Origin: Purshia tridentata
Lineage: Eukaryota > Streptophyta > Magnoliopsida > Rosales > Rosaceae
Length of the DNA: 33,034 bases
Assembly (NCBI GenBank): GCA_003254885.1
Contig: QANT01002079.1
Span: forward strand, 1-33,034
Direction: 5' to 3'
Below the pieces are notes generated by a model. The model was not told the origin of the DNA and made no database searches. It saw nothing but the letters and a program-made list of their open reading frames with translations. Both the position numbers and the translations under genes were made by a program. Within the stretch, counting starts at the first letter, position 1. Each line of letters begins with the position of its first letter. Positions 1 through 11,850 of this stretch are shown one piece after another.

Positions 1-119
1 TGGTCCGGTGAGGGAGGGAGGAAGAGAGAAATTTTTTTTTTTAATGCAGGGGTTAAAAGGGCAAAAAAGGAAAAAATGTTGAGAGGGTGGTCAATTTAGT
101 ATTTTAAGGTGGTGCATAT

Positions 120-355
120 AGCCTGGGCCTAAATTTAAATGTGTTTTACAGTAAAGGGTCAAACAGAGCTCATGCCATGACTGGGCCTCTTCGAAGTATT
201 TTAAAGCCCAACGGACTGGCCAGTATGCATCCTAAAATTTGAACGTTGAAAATATATTGGGCCCAGTTTGGTTAACCTCTTAATTCCCGTTCTTTGTTCC
301 CTCTCTGTCTGTCTCTGTCTCTCCCGCCACCTCTTCCATTAAACCCTAAACCCTG
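120..355 (+). promoter_or_regulatory. Site II / telo-box promoter of the NOL6-like gene
   Basis: The promoter contains TGGGCC/T-type site II elements at 124-130 and 182-188, the reverse form AGCCCA at 205-210, and a palindromic TGGGCCCA at 258-265. A double telo-box AAACCCTAAACCCT lies at 341-354, about 72 bp before the start codon, just after a CT-rich tract (300-340) that probably marks the transcription start or 5' leader. Site II elements (bound by TCP factors) together with telo-boxes are known from plant ribosomal-protein and ribosome-biogenesis promoters, which fits the downstream gene. Motifs are read directly; function is inferred. Confidence 0.65.
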
Positions 356-425
356 ACTACCAGAAGCTTAACACTTACTAGTTCGGTTTCAGCTCGAAAA
401 GCTAAACCAAAGCCAACCAAGAACA

Positions 426-3400
426 ATGGAATCCGGTACAGTCAAGGACTCGATGGACCTTAAGGTGAGGGAGCTCTTGAAAGAGGTCCAGCTAGACTAT
501 TCACCTGCATTCACCAAGTCCGTGGACGACATCGTTTCATACATCAAAGAAGCTATCGATAAAATCCCAGAAGACCTCAAGGTTTGAATTTGTTGTATTT
601 AATCTCGGTTCTTTGAAATTTGAAAACAGCTTATTAGGACACATTGTTGTCAGAGTTTGATTTTTGCTCTTATTTGGCTTATGAATTTTGTTCAACCATT
701 TACCTTGAGCTCACTGGCTTGGACGGAAAAATGGGCAGATTACGGCTGACGAAGCTCCGGGTTTTGTCAGAGACATTGGTGCAGACAAAGTTGAATTCAA
801 GTTTAAGAAGCCAAAATCCATTGCTGTTGGTGGGAGTTATGCTATAGAGTGCATTGCAGCACCAGAGGTTAACGTGGACCTTTTCGTTCAGTTGCCCAAG
901 GTATCCGAATAGCTAATTTCAAAATTGTAATATGTTTTTGTTTTGATATTTAAAAATAATGTGTTATATATATATTGTTTTTTATTGATTCCATTGTATT
1001 TCCTAATGTGGGAAGCTCATAAATCCTTCTTTTTTTAAAAAAAAAAAACTAAATTTCTCTGTTGCAGGAGTGTTTCCTTGAGAAAGACTATTTGAATTAC
1101 CGTTACCATGCAAAAAGGTGCCTGTACCTTTGTGTGATTAAAAAGTATTTGACGTCTTCTTCATTAGTTGATAAGGTTGAATGGTCCACCTTACAGAATG
1201 AAGCCCGGAAACCTGTATTGATTGTCCATCCAGGTTTGTATTCCTGCATCCCTGTTCTTAAATTATGTTTTTCTTCCATCAACTTGCAAGAGTGAATATA
1301 TGATGATATATGCGCAACTTTTGAATACAAATAAATTGGAATCACAGGCATGAAGCTTCTTGATGTCCCTGGGTTTTCTGTAAGGATAATTCCTACAGCA
1401 CCATCCCTTTTTAGTATCTCAAAATTGGACCTGAAGCGGAATAATGTTCGTGCTCTGAATGAAGGTAAAGTATGTTCTTTGTTTTGAGCTATTTGATGAT
1501 GTTTTCAACTCACAAGTTAGAAGGTTATATATTTTGGAACTTTATTTTTTTTTTCAAGGGGGAATTCCTCAGGCTACTCCTAAGTACAATAGTAGTATTT
1601 TGGAAGACATGTTTATAGAAGATACCAAAGAGTTTGTCAAGAAAACTTTTCTGGGATGGAAGGAATTACGAGAGGCTTTAATCTTGCTGAAGGTATAATA
1701 CCAGCACTCTAATGCCTTTTATATCTTAATTTAAAAGATTTGTGACAAGGGTTTTTCTTATTCGTGTAGGTCTGGGCTCGTCAGAGGATGCCGATATATT
1801 CTTATGATTGCTTAAATGGATTTCTAATCTCTGTCATACTGTCATACCTTGTGGATAGGAACCATATTAATAAATCAATGAAGGCAATGCACATATTTCG
1901 TGTTACAATGAACTTCATTGGTATGTTTATTTTGCTCCCTTTTCCACAAACACTTGCTTAAAAGTCACCAAACTTAGTTGTAGACTCCGTTTTGCGTGTT
2001 TCCTATTTGGATATACATTCATTTTTTACCCCTTAGTTTAAAATATTAACTGTTGAAATTGAAACAAAAACAAAAAACAAAAAATTTAAGAAGTTTGCTA
2101 CATACAAGCCATAGAATTTAACCCATCACTTATATAAAAATATCTGGCACATATATAATTTAATTTTACAGGATTTTATTTTTGTGTAATACAAGTATCT
2201 GCTTTGCACTGCCGAAACTAGATTCTCCTAGTTGGATTTTTTATAACTCAAAGATGGCCTTTCAGGGCTCTACAAATAATTTGATATCAGAAATAACAGT
2301 ACTGCGATGAAAACTATACCTAATAATATTTTTGCATTTGCAGCCACTTCTGATTTGTGGAAACATGGGCTCTTCTTTATGCTGAAAGGTGAAACAACTA
2401 TTCCAAAGGAGGTTTGCTGCTTACTGGACCTTCATGTCTTCAATTATGGTTTTCACTTTCATTGTTGTTTTTTCCTGCGCTTTAGATCACATGTAGTGGA
2501 CTTGTCATTGTATGCCTCTGTGTGTTTTCCCAAAAACTATGAAAAAGAAAAAGATAACATGATAGTGAGATCCAATGACTATGCATTTCGTACTTATGAA
2601 ATTCACTCTTAGTCAAATTACCCTTTATTATAGAGTCAGCATTGGGACTTCTATTTGCTATTGAGAAGTCTATTGATATCTCTAATCATTTGAAATAATT
2701 CTAAACAGTTAGTTCCTTTTTTTGGACTGAAGCTGAGCAAACAATCATCCTTCAAAACTTGTTTGTTTCTTCAGTGTCTACTTGAAAGTTGTACAAAAAT
2801 GCTCTCCCCTCTATTGTATTTTACTGATGTTAATCAACTATGATCTTTGGTATTGCAGAAAAGGCTGCCTTTCAAAGAATCATTTCCAGTTGTTATTTGT
2901 ACAGCATCTGGAAACTTTAATTTGGCTTTCCGGATGACAAGAGTTGGATTCCTCGAGGTACTATTTAGCAATTAAATTTTGCTCCATAATAATGATATAT
3001 AGTACAAACTCCTAACCTCTTTACAAAATATTGTATTCCTTGTCATTTCAGCTCCAAGACGAGTCTGCTTTGACACTTTCTTGCATAGCGAAATGTAGAG
3101 ATGGTGGATTTGAGGAGATTTTCATGAATAGGATTGACTATCCGGCAAAATATGACCATGTCATAAGGTATACTTTTTAAACCAAATTCTTGTTGGAGTT
3201 GTCTTTATTGCATACAATGACCTTGTGCTAACATTGCATCTGATACTGCATTATACCTTCCCTCTTTTCCTGCTTGTGTTTTGATTTGCCCTTCACATTT
3301 TCATGTTTGCTCTTTTAGGTTGAACTTAAAGGGGATCAGTGAAGTTCATACATCAGGATTTTGCTTGGATGATGAATGTTGGAGATTGTATGAGCAGAAG

Positions 3401-6400
3401 GTGCATGATATTTTAATTCATGGGTTGAGTGACAGAGTGAAGTCTGTACGTGTTACCTGGAGAAACATGTTATCAGAAAGCATCATAGAAAAGGTAAGGC
3501 ATCAAGTATTTAACTTTAGCATATCATGTCAAAGATACGTTTATCTATCAGATCAGTTTGTTTAAATTTGGTTTGTGACTCCAGGGCTTGTCAACACTCA
3601 ATGCAGAGCCATTGCTTATTGGAATTTCAGTGAGCTCTTTAGATAAAGCTTTTAGGGTTGTTGATATTGGTCCAGATGCTGATAATAAAGAGGAGGTATA
3701 TGAGAACCTTTTTGGAATTATAAGTCTATTATTTCTTTTGATGAATGATAATGATTTTACTGATCTCCTCTTCATAGGCTCTCAAATTTCGCAAATTCTG
3801 GGGGGAGAAGGCAGAGCTCAGGAGATTTAAAGATGGTAAAATTGCAGAAAGCACAGGTTAGGCATTTGTTTAGGCTTTATTTTTTATTTTACTTAATTTA
3901 TCTTAGTTGTATTCAGTATGATTTAGCATTCTTTAGTCTTGCTAAAATCAATTGTCAAGATGACTAAAATGATGAAACTGTACAATTCCTTAGTTTGGGA
4001 AAGTGAGCAATGGAAAAGACATATCATTTTAAAAAGGATTTCTGAGTATGTGCTTCTGCGGCATCTTTCTCTATCAAAAGAGAATATCATGTACATCGTG
4101 GATCAACTTGATTTCTCTTTGCTCTATGGTGCTGGAGGTAACTAGAGCCATTTATTACTGTTAATTTTATGTGATTTCTTGTTTCTTATAAAAATAAAAT
4201 TTATGTTTTATACATCACTTTATGGAAACAACATTGCAATTGCTTCAGATCCTATATCATCTTCTCGGAGTTTGCTTGGGGCATTCGACATTCTATCAAA
4301 GCGCTTGCGTCTTATTGAAGACATTCCTCTGAAGGTTTCTACTGTGCAGCCCCTAGATTCCGGTATAATTCTTAGCTCCAAAAACAAGCTTTGTTTTTTG
4401 TGGTGTTGCATCTTTCCTTTTGTATGGGTTTATGCCTAGATGGAAACTATTGCATCTTGTATTTCTCCTCAGATTCTTGGGTATTATGTCTTAACCTTTT
4501 CCAATAAGTATACAATTGTTGAATTAATACTGAGGACATACAATGCCTAGCTTGAATATCTACTCAAAATATTTGATTATGCCTTGTCTTTTTACTATTA
4601 CAAGATTTGTGGATAAGATATTCTCCCCATGTTTGGGATTAGGAGGTGTTTCAAGTTATGCTGCATTTTATCTTAGATCAGATTGTTGCTATACATTGTT
4701 GTCGGTAAAATCGACCCTTAAGTTTCAATAATTTTACTTAAAAAGTTGGACCCTCTTTTTGAAATAGAACAACAGCATGAAAGGTGGTGGAAATATTCTC
4801 TTTATATTATCCTTTTTCCTTCTCTGTGTAACTCATCAAAAGTTTTTGGATGTTTAGATTAAGGTTTTCTTCACATACACACACATGTTTACTCTAAAAG
4901 GTTGGGGTAATTTGAATAATTTTTCAGTGTAGTAGATCTGTGCAGACACTTTGGCTCACCTTGGTCTTTCTCAGCACGTTTATACCTTTGCTTGATCAAA
5001 CGGATTAGCAAATTTTATTCATTGCTAAAAAAATAATAAGTCATATGGATTGTAAAAATTCATTATTAATTTGATTTTGTAATGTTTTTGTGGATGATAT
5101 AATTTGTAGTAAAGGTATTCTATTCATATGGCTTTTTCTTAGCCTCACATCTTCTGAAGGTCAAGCAACGTGAGCTTATCATTATATGTATATATATGTA
5201 CAGCTTTCAGGTTTTCATCTGTCTTCCCACCTGAACCTCATCCGCTTGCTAATGAAAAGGGTGCTTTTCTAAGACTACATAGGTTCACTCCTTCCTGTAT
5301 TCAGCCGCTGGAAGTTATGATCCAGGCAAGACACGATACTTGTTGACTATTCATGATTGATTTTTATTTTTTCAAGTCAATTAATGTAGCCTTATTGTTT
5401 GATCTAATTTAGTTGGAAGGTTCTGGAAACTGGCCAATGGATGAAGTAGCAATTGAGAAAACTAAATCTGCATTCCTTATTAAAATTGGAGAGAGGTGGG
5501 CAGATTGGGATTCCTAGTTCATAATAATCAGTATATGGTATATTGAAACAATTATCTGATGGTATTATTATATGGCAGTCTCCAGAATAATTGGGGCATG
5601 ACATGTACAGCAACTGAGGATGATGTGGATGTTTTTGTCTCCGGATATGCCTTTCGCCTTAAAATTTGGCATGAGAGAGGCCTGGCTTTATTGAAACGGG
5701 AAAGTAAGAACTCATTTATGATTACATATCCACTACTGAGATGTCAAATTTCTTTTTGATTAGAAGGATGCCAGATTATACTAATGCTGATCCCTTCAAC
5801 TTCTTCTGACTGCAGCTGGAAATGATCATGTGAAGCCGGTCTCTTGCATGGACAAGGAACTATACTTTCGCAGTCAACATTCCAGCATGATTAACGGATT
5901 ACAGGGTTGTTACCCAGCATACGGACCAGTTGTTAGGTGAGTTTTAGCATTCGTGTCCTAACTTGTTCCCCATTATTTCGTAGTTATAATCTGTTACTGC
6001 ATATAACTTGTTTTGATCTCATGTGAAGGCTTGCAAAGCGATGGGCTGCTTCACATCTGTTCTCGGCTTGCTTGGTGGAGGAGGCAATTGAGCTACTGGT
6101 TGCACATATTTTTTTGAAGCCCTTACCATTTAATCCTCCATGCTCACGGATCACTGGATTTTTAAGGTTGAGATTTCTATGTCTAATTTCCCGGACATTA
6201 GATACTTCTCAGTGATACTTTTGCATAAAAGATAGAATTACTAAAATGCTTGCTTTCACTTTTTAATTATGAAAATCTAATGCCATATTAAGTGGCAATT
6301 AAAATATAATGTGTAGTGCACAGGCGCGTGCACACGCACACACACAATAATTTTTGCCAAACTTTACAATGGTGTATTTCAGTGTCTTCTTTTGCTAAAA

Positions 6401-8321
6401 CCGTCCTCTCCTATGCATGGTGATTTAATTGCAGGTTCCTGCGATTACTATCTGAGTATGACTGGACCTTTTCTGCATTAGTTGTTGACATAAATAATGA
6501 TTTGACTCCGAATGATGAGAAAGAAATAAGTGTAAGTTCTGCAGTTAAGCCATTATTTAAGGATCTCTGATCCTTGTTGATCTGTTTATTTTCTTGACTG
6601 CTACTAATTGCAGCTCAACTTCAGGATAACTTTATGTCAAGTAGAAAAGCTAATGAAGAAAATGCGCAAAATGTAAACCCAGCAATGTTCTTAGCTACAG
6701 CTTACGACAAGGCATCCGAGGCTTGGACCTTATTCTCACCAAACTCAATGGTTAGCAGTTTAATTATTTTTCTTTTATAATATTCCTTTTTTGTTTTTTA
6801 AGTTCTTGATGCTCTCTCTAGTAATCAGGTCTGTGATCTTTTTCCCCTGTGCCGAACCTGCCAATTTAAGTTTTACTGACTTTTCAATGCATGTTCCTTT
6901 TCCATTAGAATGCATTCTTTCATTTTTTTTAATTTTTTTTTTCAGTCATGCCATAATTTCTGTTTGAAACTCAGTTTCCATGCATAATCTTCCATTAATG
7001 GATGTATCTCTAAAAGTTGCGATGCCAGCACTCTGGAAGCCTATATGGCTGCACTGTGCAGTAACTCTTTTGTTCTGAATGTAAAACTTGGGACTAGTTG
7101 AAACCATTGATTGACAGAACATTGAAATGAATAATCTTCCATAAATGCATATGTATCTCTTAAATTTGTGATTACCAACACTGGAAATCTGTATGGCCGC
7201 ACCTAGTGCAGTAACTCTTATTTTATGAATGTGCTATGAATTATGGATATGTTCTTTCTTATTTCTTATCTACATATTGATCTTGTTGAATATGAAAGGA
7301 GCTAAAACGGTTGGTGGCTTATGCGGGAAGCAGTGCAAACTTGTTGACCAAACTCGTATTGGAGGATCATAATGATTCTTATAGATGGGAGGTGAGTCTG
7401 ACAAATTTATTAAATGTTATCCACCAATGATTTTTTCTTAATGTATGTTTTGATATCTTGCAACTACTAAAGTTCACTTCTTGGAACTTGCAGTGCCTTT
7501 TTCGAACTCCTTTGAACAATTACGATGCTGTGATTCTTCTCCACAGAGATAGATTACCTTATCCCCAACGTCTGCTCTTCCCATCCGAATTAAATCAAGG
7601 TATATTCTTTAGGGTACCCATATGTTTGCATGGTTACGGCTTTATTTTTGTCCTCCCTCCTTTTCTGACAATGCAATACTCAACTTTTTAGTATAATCTA
7701 AATTTCATAATGTACATTTCTTGGTCAGGGGTGCATGTGGCCCGTGGGAATGCAAGCACGGTTTTCCACCCCTTTCTTTTGCCTGGAGACGTGAAAGGAA
7801 GCTCAGAGGAACTAAGAAATAAGCTATTGGTGAACTTTGATCCACTGAGGTGCTTTGTTGGGGATGTAGAGGCAAGTATTATGCAATGTCTTGAATTTAA
7901 TCATGATACCATTGATGTCTTTTTGTTTTTTTGGGTGATGCTGTCTTTGCTTACGTCCTCTTTTCTTGAAAGTAGAAAGAGTACTCCGACACTTTCAAGC
8001 TATGGTATGATTCTCTTGGTGGCGATGCTGTTGGCATAACGTGGGGGAGATACAGTTCAAAGGTATAATTGGACGGACACTCTTCCCGCCAGAAAAAAAT
8101 GTGTATCCTAAATTCTCAGTAAATAAATTAATAAATTATTCACTATTTAGATATCTAAATCAGTTGTGTTGTTGGATCCTAATGTTTTGCAGAAACGGGG
8201 GCGAGAAGAAGCAGGTGAGGAAGTAAAAGATCCAGTTCATTTATTAAAAGGAGTTGGTAAAGTTGGATTAGGGCTTGTGAGGGGTGTTTATCTTCTCAAA
8301 GCCCCGAGGCGAAACACATAA
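426..8321 (+). CDS. NOL6: NOL6/Nrap/Utp22-like nucleolar protein, 26 coding exons
   Basis: Coding exons: 426-581, 739-900, 1068-1233, 1348-1464, 1559-1692, 1770-1920, 2344-2411, 2859-2957, 3052-3167, 3319-3493, 3585-3695, 3778-3856, 3994-4137, 4249-4362, 5204-5325, 5413-5495, 5579-5703, 5816-5936, 6029-6166, 6435-6531, 6625-6750, 7299-7391, 7494-7599, 7729-7871, 7976-8062, 8193-8321. They join to 3162 nt (1053 aa), about the length of plant NOL6-like proteins. The start is the first ATG after the telo-box and has A at -3 and G at +4. The family is the Utp22 component of the small-subunit processome, acting in nucleolar pre-18S rRNA processing. A nucleotidyltransferase-like fold is suggested by GGS (83-85) and NVD (97-99); the first carboxylate is Asn, consistent with a catalytically dead family. 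The C-terminal part has the LWYDSLGGDAVG block typical of the family. Two introns (5326-5412, 7872-7975) need GC donors. The exon 20/21 junction has an alternative reading. Confidence 0.93.
6984..7232 (+). repeat. Diverged ~100-bp direct duplication inside NOL6 intron 21
   Basis: Copy A is 6984-7082 and copy B is 7131-7232. Both begin ATAATCTTCCAT, contain a TGTATCTCT block and TGCAGTAACTCTT, and end with GAATGT. They align over most of their length with scattered substitutions and small indels, separated by 48 bp. Both lie within the intron 6751-7298 and carry no coding signal. The duplication is seen by eye; origin (replication slippage or unequal exchange) is inference. Confidence 0.75.
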
Positions 8322-9462
8322 TGGGCCCTTCAAAGTTTTGAAAAAAAAAAATTAGTATAAGTTATAGAATACCATTCTATTCTTCTAAAAAGACTTAATG
8401 TGTTGAGTATGTGTCATTTGTAAAAATATTTTTTCTTCTCTTGTATTCTATTCTTGTCATAGACATTGTAGAAATACTATTAAACTCGAATTTGACAACA
8501 TCATTTAGATACTTGATCTTTATGGTTATGACTTATGAGTAAATACAAGTTTAATTTTTTTTATTTAAGTGATTACTATTGTTTTTGTTTTTTGAAATTT
8601 AGAGTGGGTTTATTTGAACCCAATTATTTTGTAATTTATTTTTGACACAACTTCTTTTAAGAAACTTTTTTCCTCACAATTATACTTGCAAACAACTGCA
8701 ACTTTTTTATATTATATGAGGATTTAATATAAGTATAATGTACACAACTTGAGTATTTCATAATTTTTTTTTATAATGAATTTTTTTTAAACTTTTATAT
8801 ACTATTGAGAATTATTTTTAAAGTATTTTGAGATATTGATAAAACTCAATAATTATGTTTTATCCTCCCTAAACATAAAATTCGAATTAATCTATTATAT
8901 TATCATATCTGAAAGGTTCATGAATCACAAAATTTTCCAAACCTATGTAGTGGGTACATTACATCATCTTGGTACAATGCTTAATTTTCTAACAGCGACA
9001 ATACTATCTCAAATAAGGTATCCTTTTGATTAAATGTTTAAAATATGAAGGAAATTGATAAATAAAAAAGTAATCTTGTTTATTTATTGTAATGTATTTT
9101 TGCTAGATTGATGAATAAAAGTTGAAATTTCATAACTTGGATGTTATATGAGACTTTTGACCCACTTTAACCATGATAATTAAGTAAACTATTGACCTTT
9201 GATTTGTCTTTTCAATAGCTTTGCTAATTTCAAATCATTTATCGATCTAAGATTTCAACATCAGAGAGTCGACTTATATATAAGCAATTATCATTATCAA
9301 AATATTTAATTTTGGTGTAAAAACCATAATACAACTTCTTGTTGAAATCAACAATGACGGGGTTCAAACCTACAAATCTACAATATGAAAATGAAGATTT
9401 ATAGAAAAATGTAGATTCATCTGCAGCTGTCAATAAGAACTTGGTCGCCACTACTGCAGTTG
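8322..9462. other. AT-rich convergent intergenic region (NOL6 / Maf-like 3' ends)
   Basis: This 1.1-kb stretch separates two convergent genes and must hold both 3' UTRs and their poly(A) sites. It is strongly AT-rich with many A and T runs. Short open frames at 8836-9033 and 9239-9451 show no recognisable protein. I see no RNA gene and no terminal repeats. Confidence 0.6.
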
Positions 9463-11850
9463 TTAGAGTGCTTCCTTAATGAGTTTTTCTGTGAGTTCTT
9501 TGGGCAGCCCCATCACTGTGTCAGTCGTCCCTACCTGCACAAGCCAAATGATGCACATGGCAAAGAGAATATTGACAAGGCAGGTGTAAGACACTAGCAA
9601 TCAGTACGAAAAAAAAGACACAAGAATCATGCAAGTTGTGAGTTATATATAATTAGCACAGTAACTTGAAAATCACTTCACACTTTGTTAGACCAGATCA
9701 AAGGCCATATGATTGAGATAAACTATCAGTGATCTATTACCATATGGTTGAGATAAACTGTCATGATCAATAATATGACCATATATGCATGCATGATGGA
9801 AAAATATAGTGTGGCTACAGTGAAAATTTGTTTGGTCGCTGACTCGTTTGGAAAATGAAAGAAAATCTAGAACCCATTAATGAAGCATAAGAAACAAGGC
9901 AGAAAAAGGAAGATAAGGACCACTAGCCTGCATTCACGAGTCATTTACACATGCATAGTGTATATATAGCACCAGCAGACTCTTAATTGTATCTCTGCCT
10001 GCATTGACATGAGAAAGAGAGAAAGCTAACCACTGCTTCTACAAAAGGCATTATCAGTGGATGTTCCAGCATCAACCCCCCAGCCACATTGAGCGTAGAT
10101 CCCTCTTCTATCTGCCCCAACATGAGACTTATAAACAATATTCAACAAAGAAAATAGCTCAGAACTAAGTACCAAATTGATTATGTGTCCAAAATTTACC
10201 AGGCTATCAATAACCTCCTCTGGTATGACATGAAAATAAACCTGTATAAACATCATCATCAAACAGATATTATCCTTCCCAAACTAACCATAAAGGATTT
10301 CCCTATCCACTCCAGAGAAACAGGGGTACATCCTCAAGTTTTAGAATATAGTTTTAAAAGAACTTCAATCACACAAATATTTTAAAATTGTAACCGTTGT
10401 TGATTAAAAACTTGAACAAAAAGAAGTTAAAAAAGAAGATTATTTCTGACAAGTAATTAGCATGTGTTATAATAGGTAATTCAACCTAGTTGGTTGTTGT
10501 TCCATATAAAAAAGACAGCTAAAACATGAGCTTAAGCAGTGAAACAATAAGTACCTCCGCTCTGTCCCACACCCCTTTTCTTTTTCCTGTTTTAAGGTTG
10601 GTCACAAGTACAGATCCTATAACTGCTGCTTGACCACCAGAATAGCCTGCAACCCGAGACTTCATCACTACATCCAGCTGACTCTAAGAAAGGAAAAGGT
10701 GACAGTTTCCATTAAGCAAACCTTTGATAAAATTCCATGCTTCTTCCTTGCTTGAGGGTTTTTCCCTTATTATCCCTTCATACACCACCACCTTAAAATC
10801 AATAAGATGCAGTAGTGAGAAATAATCTTATTTACAAAGTGCAAGCCCATCAAGAGACAGGCACCTTTTGGATCATAGGTCACATTTAAAACATTGATGC
10901 AAAGTCTCTCTTTAGGTTGTTAAAAGAGGAATAAGATTAATTAATGACCAGAATTATGGTTGTATGGGTCCTCTATCAATTAGGCCATGTTGTACTGATT
11001 CTTATTATAACTACAGACCACAGTAAGAATTTCAGAATGGAGGCCCCGATATAACAAAGTATATCATTCAGTCATAATCTGTAGAACTCTAGTATAATTA
11101 AAGTTAGTTTAACCAGTCCTCTTTTGAGACATGAGAAAGTAATCTATGTTAAAATCAATGAGGTTTCAAACAACAAGAAGTTAAAAAATGAAAACAAAAG
11201 AAAGTATAAATATAGATAAAAACGCATACTGTATCTGCAGTAATCAACAGTGTTGCATGAGAATCTTCACCCAATTGACTTGTTGTACTTCGGAGCCTCG
11301 AAATTATGGCATCTGCCTAACAAAAAAGCGAGGCAAACCACTAGAATGAAAGTCATTCTGATGATAGTCAAAGTCATGCAAAGTTTGCAAACTGAAAAGT
11401 AACATCTTTTATCACAACCACAGAAAACACATTGCAATTCTTGTAACACAAATTCAACCCACTTAGGAAACAAAGAAAAAGTGTTTTGACCACTATATTA
11501 CAAAGAAAAACGTACTTTTGCCTCAGCTAGCACCATTACCAATTCTTCTGGCTTATCCATCCTAATACTCTTTTCGTCTATGTCTGCAGTCTAAACCCAT
11601 AAACCCAAATCAATAATTGAAAGCTACCATTAAACAAGAATTCGAATTGTTGCTTCTACTTAATTCAATGTACCATGATTGTGAACTCGTATCCCATCTC
11701 CGCAAGTATTTGCCGGCGTGCCATTGACGCCGAACCCAAGATTATCTGTTGCAAAAGACAAGAAATTACTGCGAGATTTACTTTCTAAATTGGTGGGCAA
11801 TGCGGCTTAAAAAGCAGAGTTTCACGATGAAGAAGAACCTGAAACGACAT
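9463..11850 (-). CDS. Maf-like nucleoside-triphosphate pyrophosphatase, 9 coding exons
   Basis: Exons in gene order: 11839-11850, 11674-11745, 11516-11590, 11230-11316, 10722-10791, 10555-10646, 10200-10241, 10031-10111, 9463-9534, giving 603 nt (200 aa), the usual Maf size. The first coding exon is only 12 nt (MSFQ) and joins in phase 0 to IILGSASMARR. Family hallmarks: the N-terminal GSASxxRR loop (residues 8-15), ITADTVV with the likely catalytic Asp at 81, a REKP segment at 91-94 in place of the bacterial GKP, YSGGQ (107-111), and a C-terminal VGTTDTVMGLP. Maf proteins hydrolyse (d)NTPs or modified nucleotides to monophosphates as house-cleaning enzymes; substrate specificity cannot be read here. 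An upstream ATG in the leader runs out of frame into a stop, so the chosen start is preferred. It shares an upstream region with the next gene. Confidence 0.9.

Noticed and set aside
644..847. 67-aa open frame at the NOL6 start
   Set aside because: It crosses the intron 1/exon 2 boundary in the wrong frame; the spliced frame beginning at 739 continues the NOL6 protein.
7017..7231. Possible intronic snoRNA in the NOL6 duplication
   Set aside because: I found no C box (RUGAUGA) and D box (CUGA) pair with a closing stem at the right spacing in either copy.
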